NCBI RefSeq assembly: GCF_014189535.1
Contig: NZ_CP050307.1
Location: forward strand, 1,302,001-1,366,000
DNA from: Rhizobium lusitanum
GTDB taxonomy: Bacteria > Pseudomonadota > Alphaproteobacteria > Rhizobiales > Rhizobiaceae
Direction: 5' to 3'
DNA length: 64,000 bases
The first letter of the stretch is position 1. The number at the start of each line of letters is the position of its first letter. Made by a program: the position numbers and the translations under genes. Under the pieces are notes generated by a model, which was not told where the DNA came from, searched no databases, and saw only the letters and a program-made list of their open reading frames with translations. Below are positions 9,180-17,976 of this stretch, one piece after another.

Positions 9180-10027
9180 GCCTCCAGGCAACCATTCCCG
9201 CGTCCATTGGCGGGCGCCACTTCCTCGGCAAACGACTGACCCTTGCCATCGGCGGCGGCATTCTCCTGTTCTTTCTGCTGGCGGCGCTCGGCGCGCCCTT
9301 GATCGCGCCTTACGATCCGATCCTGCAGAATGCCGATGTCCGCCTGCAAGCACCGACCCTGCTTCACCCATTCGGCACTGACAATTTTGGCCGCGATATC
9401 CTCTCCCGCGTGCTCTGGGGCACGCGCATCGACCTGCAGATTGCCGTGATCGGCGTCGTCTTCCCCTTCCTGATCGGCACGACCATCGGCACTGTCGCCG
9501 GCTTTTTCGGCGGTGTGATCGATGCGGTCTTCATGCGGATCGTCGACATCATCCTCGCCTTTCCCTTTCTGGTGCTGATGCTCTCGATCATCGCAATTCT
9601 CGGGCCGGGCCTCGGCAGCTTCTATATCGCCATGGCGCTGGTCGGCTGGGTCTCCTATGCCCGCCTGATCCGCGCGCAGATGCTGGTGCTGAAGAACAGC
9701 GACTATGCTGTTGCCGCCGTCAGCCTCGGCTTCAGCCGCTTCCGCATCATGTTCCGCCATCTGCTACCGAATGCAATCGCCGGCTCGATCGTCTTTTCGA
9801 TGTCGGATGCCGTGCTGGTCCTGCTCAGCGGTGCCGCCGTCAGCTATCTCGGCCTCGGCGTGCAGCCGCCGCTGGCCGAATGGGGCGTCATGGTCGCCGA
9901 AGGCCAGAGCTTCATCACCACGGCCTGGTGGATCACGCTGTTTCCCGGCCTCTCCATCGTCTGCCTCGCCTTCGGTTTCAGCATGCTTGGCGATGCGCTC
10001 GGCGAATTGCTGGGGGTGCACGAATGA
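9176..10027 (+). CDS. Peptide-type ABC transporter permease (DppC-like)
   Basis: A 283-residue second permease. It has the DppC-type N-terminal helix, the periplasmic LIAPYDP...FGTDNFGRDILSRVLWG motif and a C-terminal EAA loop (SLGFSRFRIMFRHLLPNA). It overlaps the upstream permease and the downstream ATPase gene by four bases each, so translation is coupled through all three. It forms the heterodimeric membrane channel with the 8241-9179 product. Confidence 0.94.
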   Translation: MSLQATIPASIGGRHFLGKRLTLAIGGGILLFFLLAALGAPLIAPYDPILQNADVRLQAPTLLHPFGTDNFGRDILSRVLWGTRIDLQIAVIGVVFPFLIGTTIGTVAGFFGGVIDAVFMRIVDIILAFPFLVLMLSIIAILGPGLGSFYIAMALVGWVSYARLIRAQMLVLKNSDYAVAAVSLGFSRFRIMFRHLLPNAIAGSIVFSMSDAVLVLLSGAAVSYLGLGVQPPLAEWGVMVAEGQSFITTAWWITLFPGLSIVCLAFGFSMLGDALGELLGVHE

Positions 10028-11733
10028 GCGCCTCCGTCCTTTCCGTCCGCGACCTCACCGTCAAGGCGCATCTCGACAGCGGCGAGCGCATACTGCTCGA
10101 TGCCGTATCGCTCGATCTCGCCAAGGGAGAAATCCTCGGCCTTGTCGGCGAAAGCGGCTCCGGCAAGAGCCTGCTGTGCCGCTCGCTGATCCGTCTCCTC
10201 CCCTCCTCGCTGCTGAAGATCGAAAGCGGCAGCGTTTTGCTCGAGGGCCGCGACCTCACGACAATCAGCGATGCCGACATGCTGAAGGTGCGCGGCGGCG
10301 AGATCGGCATGATCTTCCAGAACCCGACCAGCCATCTCGATCCGGTCATGCGGATCGGCAACCAAATCGCCGAGGGTATCCGTTATCATCAGGGTCTCAA
10401 CGCCCGTGAGGCGCGCGCGGCCGCCATCGAAATCCTCGGCCAGGTCGGCTTTCCCGATCCCATCAGGCAATATGAGAGCTATCCGCACGAATTCTCCGGC
10501 GGCATGCGCCAGCGGGCGATGATCGGCGTGGCCCTGTCCTGCAATCCGAAGATCCTGATCGCCGACGAGCCGACGACCGCGCTCGACGTCACCATCCAGG
10601 CGCAGATCCTCAAGCTCTTGATGGACATCCGCGACAAACGCGGTCTTTCGATCATCCTCATCACCCACGACCTCGGCATCGTCGCCCAGACCTGCGATCG
10701 CATTGCCGTGATGCGTGGCGGCAAGCTGCTGGAGGAAGGTCCGAAGCGGGCGCTCCTCTCGCAACCGCAGCATCCCTACACGATCGACCTGATCAAAAGC
10801 CATCCGTCGATGCCGGATGAGACGGCACCTGTCGCGGAAGCGGTGAAAGACGATGCGCCCCTCAAGCCACTCCTCGAAATCGATGATCTGCACGTCCGCT
10901 TCAATGTCGGCGGTGGCCTCTTCAAGGGTAGTGGCGCCAGAACGGTCAACGCCGTCTCCGGCGTCAGCCTGCGTCTGATGCCGGGCGAAACCGTCGGGAT
11001 CGTCGGTGAATCCGGCAGCGGCAAGAGCACGCTTGCCCGTGCCATTCTCGGCCTGACGCCGCTCTCCTCCGGCCATATCACGTTCGATGGCATCGATCTG
11101 GCTCAGCAAAGAACGGCGGGCCTCGCCAAGCTCAGGCGCGAAGCGGCTATGGTGTTTCAGGATCCCTACAACGCGCTCAATCCGCGGCTGACGATTGGCG
11201 ACATGCTCACCGAAGTGCTCAAGGTGCAGGGCAAGATCGTTTCGGCCGACATCCCCGCCCGCGTCATCGAACTGCTCGACCTCGTCGGGCTGGAGCGCGA
11301 ATTTGCCAAGCGCAAGCCGCGCAGCATGAGCGGCGGCCAGTGCCAGCGCGCCGGCATTGCCCGGGCGCTCGCCGTCGACCCGCAGCTCATCATCGCCGAC
11401 GAATGCGTCGCCGCCCTCGACGTCACCATCCAGGCGCAGATCATCGAACTTTTCCGCGAGCTGACGCGGAAGATGAACCTGACCCTGCTCTTCATCGCCC
11501 ACGACCTCGCCATCGTCCGCAATCTTTGCCAACGCACCGTCGTCATGTATCGCGGCGAGATCGTCGAGGAAGGTCCGTCCGAGGAAGTCTTCGCGCGGCC
11601 GAAACATCCCTATACGGCCTCGCTCATCGCCGCCATTCCGGACATTGATCCGGACAAGCAGCTCTTTGCCGACACCGATCTTCCCGGCGAAAACAACGTC
11701 GCCGAGATCCTGCCTTTCAAACGCATGCCATAA
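10024..11733 (+). CDS. Fused two-domain peptide ABC transporter ATPase (DppD-DppF type)
   Basis: A 569-residue protein in which the two ATPases of a peptide importer, usually separate DppD and DppF, are one chain. Domain 1 (about 1-260) has Walker A GESGSGKS, signature SGGMRQR and Walker [13 protein letters not shown]. Domain 2 (about 285-560) has [17 protein letters not shown] and [12 protein letters not shown], where the usual Pro after the catalytic Glu is Cys. Both domains carry the oligopeptide-type C-terminal HPYT extension. The start overlaps the upstream permease stop (ATGA). Single-chain DppDF ATPases are common in rhizobia. Confidence 0.95.
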   Translation: MSASVLSVRDLTVKAHLDSGERILLDAVSLDLAKGEILGLVGESGSGKSLLCRSLIRLLPSSLLKIESGSVLLEGRDLTTISDADMLKVRGGEIGMIFQNPTSHLDPVMRIGNQIAEGIRYHQGLNAREARAAAIEILGQVGFPDPIRQYESYPHEFSGGMRQRAMIGVALSCNPKILIADEPTTALDVTIQAQILKLLMDIRDKRGLSIILITHDLGIVAQTCDRIAVMRGGKLLEEGPKRALLSQPQHPYTIDLIKSHPSMPDETAPVAEAVKDDAPLKPLLEIDDLHVRFNVGGGLFKGSGARTVNAVSGVSLRLMPGETVGIVGESGSGKSTLARAILGLTPLSSGHITFDGIDLAQQRTAGLAKLRREAAMVFQDPYNALNPRLTIGDMLTEVLKVQGKIVSADIPARVIELLDLVGLEREFAKRKPRSMSGGQCQRAGIARALAVDPQLIIADECVAALDVTIQAQIIELFRELTRKMNLTLLFIAHDLAIVRNLCQRTVVMYRGEIVEEGPSEEVFARPKHPYTASLIAAIPDIDPDKQLFADTDLPGENNVAEILPFKRMP

Positions 11734-11752
11734 CAACCAAGGGAACGATCTT

Positions 11753-13267
11753 ATGACCAGCAGATGGAAATCAATCGGGCTCGCGGCCATCGTCGCCGGC
11801 CTCACCCTCACCGCAACCTATGCCGAAGCAGCCGGCGTGCTGACCATCGGCCGCCGCGAAGATTCGACCACGTTCGATCCGATCAAGACGGCGCAGAACA
11901 TCGACAACTGGGTGTTCTCGAACGTCTATGATGTGCTGATCCGTGTTGACAAGACCGGCACTAAGCTCGAGCCCGGCCTTGCCGAAAGCTGGACCGCCTC
12001 CGAAGATGGCCTGACCTACGTCTTCAAGATCCGCGACGCGAAATTCTCCGACGGCTCGCCGCTGACGGCCGAGGACGCCGCCTTTAGCCTGCTGCGCATC
12101 CGTGACGACGCAGCCTCGCTCTGGAGCGATTCCTACAAGGTAATCGATACGGCTGTGGCGACAGACCCGCACACTCTGACGATCAAGCTCAAGCATCCCT
12201 CCGCACCCTTCCTGTCAACGCTGGCTCTGCCGAACGCCTCCGTCATTTCCAAGAAGGGCATGGAAACGCTCGGCCCAGACGCCTATGCCGAAAAGCCAAT
12301 CGGCTCCGGCGCTTTCTCCGTCTCGGAATGGCGGCGCGGCGACCGCATCATCCTCAAGAAGAACCCTTACTTCTGGCAGGCCGATCGGGTGAAGCTCGAC
12401 GGCGTCGAATGGATCTCCGTGCCGGATGACAATACCCGCATGCTGAACGTCCAGGCCGGCCAGCTCGATACGGCGATCTTCGTGCCCTTCTCCCGCGTGG
12501 CGGAACTGAAGAAGGACCCCAACCTCAATGTCGACATCGATGCCTCGACGCGCGAGGATCATCTCCTGATCAACCACGCGCATGGTGAGCTCGGCAAGAA
12601 GGAAGTCCGCCAGGCCCTCGACCTCGCCATCGACAAGAAAGCCATCGTCGACGCCGTCACCTTCGGCCAGGGCACGGTCGCCAATTCCTACATTCCGAAG
12701 GGCGCGCTTTATCACTATGCCGACAACCTGCAGCGTCCTTACGATCCGGAAAAGGCCAAGAAACTGCTGGCGGACGCCGGCGTTTCCAACCTGACGCTGA
12801 CCTACCTTCTGCGCGCCGGCGACGAAGTCGACGAGCAGACGGCAGTGCTGGTGCAGCAGCAATTGCAGAAGGCCGGCATCACCGCCAACCTGCAGAAGGT
12901 CGATCCAAGCCAGGAATGGGATATGACGGTTGCGGGCGACTACGACATCTCGGTCAACTACTGGACCAACGACATTCTCGACCCGGACCAGAAGACGACC
13001 TTCGTGCTCGGCCACGATTCCAACAACAACTACTCGACCAATTACAAGAACGAAGCGGTGAAGGATTTGGTCGCCAAGGCCCGTCTGGAGCTTGATCCGA
13101 AGAAGCGCGAGCAGATGTATATCGATCTGCAGAAGATGGCGAAGGACGACGTCAACTGGGTGGACCTCTACTACAGCCCCTATATCAACGTCTCCCGCAA
13201 GAACGTCGAGAATTTCTACCAGAATCCGCTCGGCCGTTTCTTCCTGGAAGATACCGTCAAGAACTGA
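11753..13267 (+). CDS. Peptide-type ABC transporter substrate-binding protein (family 5)
   Basis: A 504-residue periplasmic binding protein of the DppA/OppA family (SBP family 5). An N-terminal signal peptide of about 25 residues ends near AEAAG. The family motif around LEPGLAESWTASEDGLTYVFKIRDAKFSDG is present. The start at 11753 follows AGGGA; it lies 19 bases after the ATPase gene. It is the last gene of the importer and is followed by a strong hairpin at 13288. It would capture the peptide or amide that the two Pip-like hydrolases then process. Confidence 0.94.
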   Translation: MTSRWKSIGLAAIVAGLTLTATYAEAAGVLTIGRREDSTTFDPIKTAQNIDNWVFSNVYDVLIRVDKTGTKLEPGLAESWTASEDGLTYVFKIRDAKFSDGSPLTAEDAAFSLLRIRDDAASLWSDSYKVIDTAVATDPHTLTIKLKHPSAPFLSTLALPNASVISKKGMETLGPDAYAEKPIGSGAFSVSEWRRGDRIILKKNPYFWQADRVKLDGVEWISVPDDNTRMLNVQAGQLDTAIFVPFSRVAELKKDPNLNVDIDASTREDHLLINHAHGELGKKEVRQALDLAIDKKAIVDAVTFGQGTVANSYIPKGALYHYADNLQRPYDPEKAKKLLADAGVSNLTLTYLLRAGDEVDEQTAVLVQQQLQKAGITANLQKVDPSQEWDMTVAGDYDISVNYWTNDILDPDQKTTFVLGHDSNNNYSTNYKNEAVKDLVAKARLELDPKKREQMYIDLQKMAKDDVNWVDLYYSPYINVSRKNVENFYQNPLGRFFLEDTVKN

Positions 13268-13287
13268 GGTCTGGGATTATATGACTT

Positions 13288-13316
13288 TGCTCCGCCGCCC
13301 GATCAGCGGCGGAGCA
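13288..13316 (+). terminator. Terminator after the peptide transporter operon
   Basis: TGCTCCGCCGC (13288-13298) and GCGGCGGAGCA (13306-13316) form a perfect 11-bp stem with a 7-base loop, 21 bases after the substrate-binding protein stop. A short T-rich tail (TTCCCTATT) follows. It lies between convergent genes and may serve both strands. Confidence 0.8.
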
Positions 13317-13391
13317 TTCCCTATTCAGCGGGAGGAAATTTCGCCGCTCTTCATGATCTGATGCGGCTTCTGCATGCTTTTCGAAAGCCGG

Positions 13392-14531
13392 TCACGACGA
13401 CGTGGGTACATCGCCATGATCGACCCGGCGCGAGAATTCGGTTTCGATCCCCTTTGCCAGTTGGGCGGCCTGCCCGACCCAGTCCTCGCGTTCGATGCGT
13501 CCTGGGAAGGCCATATAGCTGCCGACCCATTCGGCATTTCCCTCAGTCCAGGCCGCGATCTGCGCGAAGGTCCAGATGCCCAGCTCATTCAGCTTTTCCT
13601 CGTTGACATGACCGATGCCGGAGATGCGCTTCAGATTGTCCGGAGTTGCAGCCCCTTTTGCGGCGGACGGCGGGCGTTGACCGGGATGATCACCGTCGGC
13701 GCCAGAAGTGGCGGCGGGCGCCGATGAAACAAAGCCCGATGACGCGGACGCATCGCCCAGATCAGCCCGGCGCGAGACGTCTGTTCCGAGCCCTTTCGCC
13801 AGCTGTGCCGCCTGCCCGATCCAGTCCTCACGCTCGATACGCCCGGGGAAGGCCATATAGCTGCCCACCCATTCGGCATTTGCCGGCGTCCAGGCCGCGA
13901 TCTGCTTGAAGGTCCAGATGCCCAGTTCGTGGAGCTTTCCCTCGTTGACGGGACCGACACCGTCAATGAGCTTCAGATCGTCCAGAGCGGCAACCCCTTT
14001 GGCGACCGCTGGCGGGCGTTGGCCGGGATGGAGGTGATCACCTGCGGGTGCTGAGGATACCGGTGCCGAGGTCGTTGCCCTCACCGGAGCGGGCGTCGGA
14101 ATGGGGGTAGCGACCGGAGGAGGAGGAACCGGCGTCACCACGCGAGCCGCGGGCGGCGTTGGCACCGGTGCGGGAGCTGGAGGCGTGATCCGTACCGGCG
14201 CAGGCTCGGAAACCGCAACAGGCTCGTTCGTCTCAATCGCCTCCCGCGAGCGGAAGCTTGCCAGCCAGCTACCGAGGAAGCAGCCGACAATATAGCTGCC
14301 GACGAAAAGCAGCGCGGTTTCCAGGTAATGCCCCAGCAGCCCGGGAAGCCATTTGAAGATGGCCACCACAAGCCCCACCAGGAACAGCAGGCTCAGCAGC
14401 TTGAACCAGCCCGGCCAGGAGTCCGGCCACCAGCCCTTGCCGGACCGCAGGAAGGTCGCAAAACCGACGATACCCCCGAGCACCAGCGCTAGCAGCATCC
14501 ACGGCCAATAAGTCGAAAACAGATAGGTCAT
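13392..14531 (-). CDS. Membrane-anchored protein with duplicated helix-hairpin-helix-like domain
   Basis: A 379-residue protein. Three hydrophobic segments lie within residues 8-93, then a Pro/Ala/Val-rich linker (about 105-160), then two copies of a roughly 97-residue domain at 169-265 and 283-379. Each copy contains L-K-x-I-x-G-[IV]-G-x-V-N-E-x-K-L-x-E-L-G-I-W-T-F-x-Q-I-A-A-W, the pattern of the predicted 'flap endonuclease-1-like/helix-hairpin-helix' domain often fused to membrane or ribosomal proteins. The repeat domains should face the cytoplasm or periplasm on a flexible tether; which one is not clear. It lies 11 bases downstream of the BON/OmpA gene, so the two are probably one envelope unit. 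The function is unknown. Confidence 0.8.
   Translation of the reverse strand: MTYLFSTYWPWMLLALVLGGIVGFATFLRSGKGWWPDSWPGWFKLLSLLFLVGLVVAIFKWLPGLLGHYLETALLFVGSYIVGCFLGSWLASFRSREAIETNEPVAVSEPAPVRITPPAPAPVPTPPAARVVTPVPPPPVATPIPTPAPVRATTSAPVSSAPAGDHLHPGQRPPAVAKGVAALDDLKLIDGVGPVNEGKLHELGIWTFKQIAAWTPANAEWVGSYMAFPGRIEREDWIGQAAQLAKGLGTDVSRRADLGDASASSGFVSSAPAATSGADGDHPGQRPPSAAKGAATPDNLKRISGIGHVNEEKLNELGIWTFAQIAAWTEGNAEWVGSYMAFPGRIEREDWVGQAAQLAKGIETEFSRRVDHGDVPTSS
13395..14027 (-). repeat. Intragenic tandem domain duplication
   Basis: Two in-frame coding repeats, 13737-14027 and 13395-13685, encode domain copies that are roughly three-quarters identical over 97 residues. They share an identical core WVGSYMAFPGRIEREDW, and both are preceded by a GQRPP...AKG linker. 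Unit spacing is 342 bases. The high identity compared with the free-drifting linker suggests a fairly recent duplication or ongoing gene conversion. Confidence 0.85.
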
Positions 14532-14542
14532 TGCTGCCTCCC

Positions 14543-16042
14543 CTATTTGACAGAGAATTCGATACGGCGATTGAGCGCCTTGCCCTCATCGGTATCGTTC
14601 GATGCGACCGGACGCGACGAGCCAAGGCCGATTGCGGTCAACCGGCTTGCCGGCACGCCTGCGTCCGTCAGATAGGTGACGACCGCTTTGGCGCGCTGTT
14701 CGGACAGGGCGACGTTTGCCGCCTCGTCTCCGCTCGAATCCGTATGACCAGAAACCTCCACGGCATTGCCGGAGCACCGGCCGATCGTCGCGACGATCGT
14801 GTCCAGCACACCGGACGATACCGTCGAGATCCGCGCCTTGCCGGTGTCGAAGTTGATCTTCGATTTGCTGAGGATCGTGTTGAGCAACGATTGGCAATTC
14901 GGAGCGTCGACCGCCGCAGCGGGCGTACTGACGGCGATCTCGGCAGGCGCCGCCTTGAAGCCCTCGGGTATCGCGGCGGCAAAGCTGTCCTGAATGCTCT
15001 TCACCGCGCCGTTATAGAGCGCCTCGCCGGAGAGTTTCGCATCGGTGCCGGAGAGCGAGAATGATCCCTTGGCAAGTCGCGACAAGGCGTTGAGCCCGCC
15101 GAGTGCTGCAGTCACAAACCCATTCGGCGCTCCGGGAGCGGCTTTCAGCTCATCACTGATCTCATCGCTGGAGAACAGGTTCTTCGCTGCGTCGATGATC
15201 TTGCTATGTGCGTCATCGTCGGGATAATTGCCCGAAAGCGTCAGCTTTCCCGCCTCCCTCAAAGCATCGAAGCTGAAGGAGGAAGGCGCGAGCGCAGGTG
15301 CGACGGTACTTGCAGCTGTAGTCGCGGCTGTTACCGCAGCCGTTGTGGTCGAGGTTGCCGCCGGAGTTGGTGCTGCCGCGGGTGCCGCTGCAACTACCGG
15401 AGCCGGTGCCGTTATGTCGGATTTTGCGAGTGTCAGGCCCTGCGGCAACGTCTTCAGCGCTGCGGTGATCGCGTCGTATGCCTCGCTCGTAGCGGCCGTG
15501 CCGGAAATAGCGAGAGCGGTATCGGACAGGGAGATGCTGCCTTTCGCGAGGCGGGCCAGCTGAGCCAGCCCAAACTGCACGCCGCCGTCGTAAGCGTCGG
15601 GTGCGCCGCTGGCATATTGCATCTCGTCCTTGATTTCGGCGCCTGAGAAGGCCGTCTTTGCGGCGGAAACGATCTTGTCGCGCGTCGTCGGGTTCGGCAC
15701 GTTGCCGGTCAGGACGACGCCCGAGCCTTCATGGCTTATGCGCCAGTTGAAGGGCTTGGCGACATCAGGCTCCTTGGCATCGACCAGAACCTTGCGGACA
15801 CCCCAGACCTGATCCACCGTACCGGCGATTTGCGAAGCTTCGTCCGGGGAGAACACGGTGCCGGAAACCGAGACATCGCGTCCCGACACGCCGAAGGCGG
15901 GATTTTGGACGGAGGTGCCCAAAGCCGAGGTCGACCGATTGCCAAGATCATTGTTGATGGATTGCCCGGTAAAGATCGTGGCAAGGATCCAAAGAATCGC
16001 CAGGGGGATTAGTCCCCACCACCATTTCGAAGGCTGACTCAT
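14543..16042 (-). CDS. BON-repeat / OmpA C-terminal domain envelope protein
   Basis: A 499-residue protein. One N-terminal transmembrane anchor (WWWGLIPLAILWILATIF) is followed by several BON-like modules (phospholipid-binding folds, recognisable as VSGTVFSPDEA, LTGNVPNPTTRDKI, LSGNYPDDDAHSKI), an Ala/Thr/Pro-rich linker around residue 225-260, and a C-terminal OmpA peptidoglycan-binding domain (INFDTGKARIS...GHTDSSGDEAANVALSEQRAKAV...NRRIEF). It would tether the inner membrane to the cell wall. The ATG at 16042 follows GGGGG; an in-frame TTG four codons earlier is less likely. It is probably cotranscribed with the 13392-14531 gene. The function beyond envelope attachment is unknown. Confidence 0.86.
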   Translation of the reverse strand: MSQPSKWWWGLIPLAILWILATIFTGQSINNDLGNRSTSALGTSVQNPAFGVSGRDVSVSGTVFSPDEASQIAGTVDQVWGVRKVLVDAKEPDVAKPFNWRISHEGSGVVLTGNVPNPTTRDKIVSAAKTAFSGAEIKDEMQYASGAPDAYDGGVQFGLAQLARLAKGSISLSDTALAISGTAATSEAYDAITAALKTLPQGLTLAKSDITAPAPVVAAAPAAAPTPAATSTTTAAVTAATTAASTVAPALAPSSFSFDALREAGKLTLSGNYPDDDAHSKIIDAAKNLFSSDEISDELKAAPGAPNGFVTAALGGLNALSRLAKGSFSLSGTDAKLSGEALYNGAVKSIQDSFAAAIPEGFKAAPAEIAVSTPAAAVDAPNCQSLLNTILSKSKINFDTGKARISTVSSGVLDTIVATIGRCSGNAVEVSGHTDSSGDEAANVALSEQRAKAVVTYLTDAGVPASRLTAIGLGSSRPVASNDTDEGKALNRRIEFSVK

Positions 16043-16377
16043 AGCTACCCCCAATGATTAAACCCAGGATATCAGTTAATTAGCTTTTAGGAATATACTT
16101 TAAATCATTATAGCTGCAACATAAATTGCATTGATCATACATATACACCCTGCGATCGATGGCATGCTGTCTATCGAAGGTAGCAAAACAGGTGGAGTCC
16201 ATACCTCACACGCATAGAGTGTAATTTCATCTCAAAAGCCTTTTAGGAGATATTTTCGGGGAGATGATCTCAAGGCCGCATGCGGCCTTGCCAACGGATT
16301 TCATTCCCGTGTCTAATGCAAATTAGCTTCGACGAGACCTTCAGGAACGATGCCCTTATGCAATGGACACTACCCGG
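16043..16377. other. AT-richer intergenic region with a 20-bp perfect palindrome
   Basis: These 335 bases between the OmpA-like gene and the ScfR gene hold no convincing coding sequence. An AT-rich part (about 16070-16150) should carry the promoter of the minus-strand BON/OmpA operon. The palindrome CAAGGCCGCATGCGGCCTTG at 16271-16290 is perfectly symmetric. It lies downstream of the ScfR gene on the minus strand and could fold as its terminator stem, although no T-run follows. Confidence 0.55.
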
Positions 16378-17793
16378 CTAGAAATCGAAGATGCTCAGAC
16401 CCGTCGTCATCTCATCCAATCCGAGAGGTCTGGTGACCGGCGGCTCGGCGCGGGAAAGACAGCCCTTGCGCTCGCACAGCCGACAGGCCGGCCCGATTGG
16501 AACAGGAGGCTGGCCGGGCGATCCGATCTGGCCGTAGACGAGGCTACCGCCAGCCATGACATCGCAACCAAGCAGCAACGCGGTTCGCCTCACCCGCTCG
16601 CCGAACGGTGCCCTTGGCCCCTCCTGCGTGCGTGCAATGGTCAGGTATATCGAGCCATCCGGCATCTCGACGGTTTCGGACAGGATCTGACCCGGCTGCA
16701 GGAATGCGGAATGGATGTTCAGCTTCGGACAGCCGCCGCCAAACCCCGACCTTGGAAAACCATGCGCACCGATTTTTCGCAAGCGATGACCCGCTGAATC
16801 GATCTCCATCAAAAAGAAGGGCACACCGGATGCGCCCGGCCGCTGCAACATTGTCAGGCGAGCCGCCGCTTGGGCGAACGAAACCGAGAAGCGCGCGCAT
16901 AGAATGTCGATGTCGTATTTCGTAGTTTGGGCCACTTTAAGAAAAGGCGCATAGGGCATGGCGAGCGCCAGGGCGGCCAGACGACCAAGCTCGAAGCGGG
17001 CGATGCGCTTTGCCTCCGGTGTCGACAGGGAAAGACCCTGCAACTCCTCGCTGATCGCATCCTGCAGGACAAGCGTTGCAACCTCGATGGCGATTTCATG
17101 TGCCTGGTCGGCGGGCGATAGCCGTTCCGATATGAAGAGGCGCATCGAATGCCTGTCGAAGCGCCGGCGAAGATCGGGCATGACGTGGACAGGCAGAATG
17201 CGGACGCTGATCCCGCGCTCGACGCGCAGCCACTCCTTCAAGGCGACGATCAGATCTTGCTCGGGCGAGAGGCTGGCTGCAAAATCTTCCGCCGCCGCTT
17301 CCAGACGCGGAAAATAAACCGAACGGCTTTCGAACACGTCGCGAACCTCGTCGGCCGGCAAGCGGGCTCCGCCGATCGGCGCTGCTGCCCCGCCTTCTGT
17401 CGTCAAGGTCATCAGATCGGACAGGCGCGCCGCCTGCTCGCGATAGGCGCGATAGAGCTTGACCATGCCGCTTGCCGCATTGGGCGCAAGGTCGGCCAGT
17501 TCGACAAGCTCCTGATCGCCCGGCAGTTCCCCCGCAAGAAGAGGATCGGCGAAGACCTCCTTCAACTGGCTGAGACGATTGCCCGCCTCGCTTCTGAGAT
17601 CATCGAGATCGATCTTGAAGGCGGCGCTGAGCTTGAGCAGCAGCTGCACGGTCAGCGGGCGCTGATTGCGCTCGATCAAGTTGAGATAGGACGGAGAAAT
17701 CTCAAGCGCATCCGCCATGGCGATCTGGGTCATGCCAAGCCCGTTGCGCACGCGCCGGACCTTCGGGCCCGCAAAAATCTTTCTCTCCACCAT
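16378..17793 (-). CDS. ScfR/RamB-type transcriptional regulator
   Basis: A 471-residue regulator with an N-terminal XRE-type HTH ([40 protein letters not shown], residues about 9-50), a central IrrE-like domain and a C-terminal short-chain-fatty-acyl regulator (ScfR) domain rich in cysteines (CRLCERKGC). Relatives such as RamB of Corynebacterium control glyoxylate-cycle and acetate genes. Here it is divergent from isocitrate lyase, 183 bases away, which makes aceA the obvious target. The ATG at 17793 is preceded by GGAGGAGAC. Confidence 0.92.
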   Translation of the reverse strand: MVERKIFAGPKVRRVRNGLGMTQIAMADALEISPSYLNLIERNQRPLTVQLLLKLSAAFKIDLDDLRSEAGNRLSQLKEVFADPLLAGELPGDQELVELADLAPNAASGMVKLYRAYREQAARLSDLMTLTTEGGAAAPIGGARLPADEVRDVFESRSVYFPRLEAAAEDFAASLSPEQDLIVALKEWLRVERGISVRILPVHVMPDLRRRFDRHSMRLFISERLSPADQAHEIAIEVATLVLQDAISEELQGLSLSTPEAKRIARFELGRLAALALAMPYAPFLKVAQTTKYDIDILCARFSVSFAQAAARLTMLQRPGASGVPFFLMEIDSAGHRLRKIGAHGFPRSGFGGGCPKLNIHSAFLQPGQILSETVEMPDGSIYLTIARTQEGPRAPFGERVRRTALLLGCDVMAGGSLVYGQIGSPGQPPVPIGPACRLCERKGCLSRAEPPVTRPLGLDEMTTGLSIFDF

Positions 17794-17976
17794 CAAGTCT
17801 CCTCCGCCCGCCTATATTTACAAAAATTGACAAAGTGGCTGAGGCTCTTCGTCAAGGATTTGCAACGTGACCCTTTTCCAGGCCGTATCCGAAAGCTTTC
17901 GCTGGCATTTCGCCGTTACTTTGTGGATCTTGTCAATGCGTCGCCTCAACGACGAGCATTCTGTATGGAGGAAATC
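17794..17976. promoter_or_regulatory. Divergent ScfR-aceA control region
   Basis: The region contains a consensus -35 box TTGACA at 17827-17832 inside TTTACAAAAATTGACAAAG (17817-17835), where a TT[TG]ACAAA element is repeated. A further TTTGCAA lies near 17859, resembling the core of RamB operators. No convincing -10 was located at the usual distance. These repeats are the best candidates for ScfR binding. Confidence 0.4.

Noticed and set aside
9844..11811. A 655-codon open frame on the minus strand opposite the peptide ATPase gene
   Set aside because: It is antisense to a gene with full ABC motifs; its translation is low-complexity His/Asp/Arg-rich and matches no family. Long antisense frames are expected in GC-rich DNA.
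13361..13727. Short plus-strand frames downstream of the peptide-binding protein
   Set aside because: They are antisense to the repeat-domain membrane protein, are Arg/Pro-rich and lack translation signals.
17149..17976. N-terminal extension of the isocitrate lyase frame by 276 codons
   Set aside because: The frame is open but runs through the divergent ScfR gene. The perfect GGAGG-GTG at 17977 and the normal length of 429 residues fix the real start.
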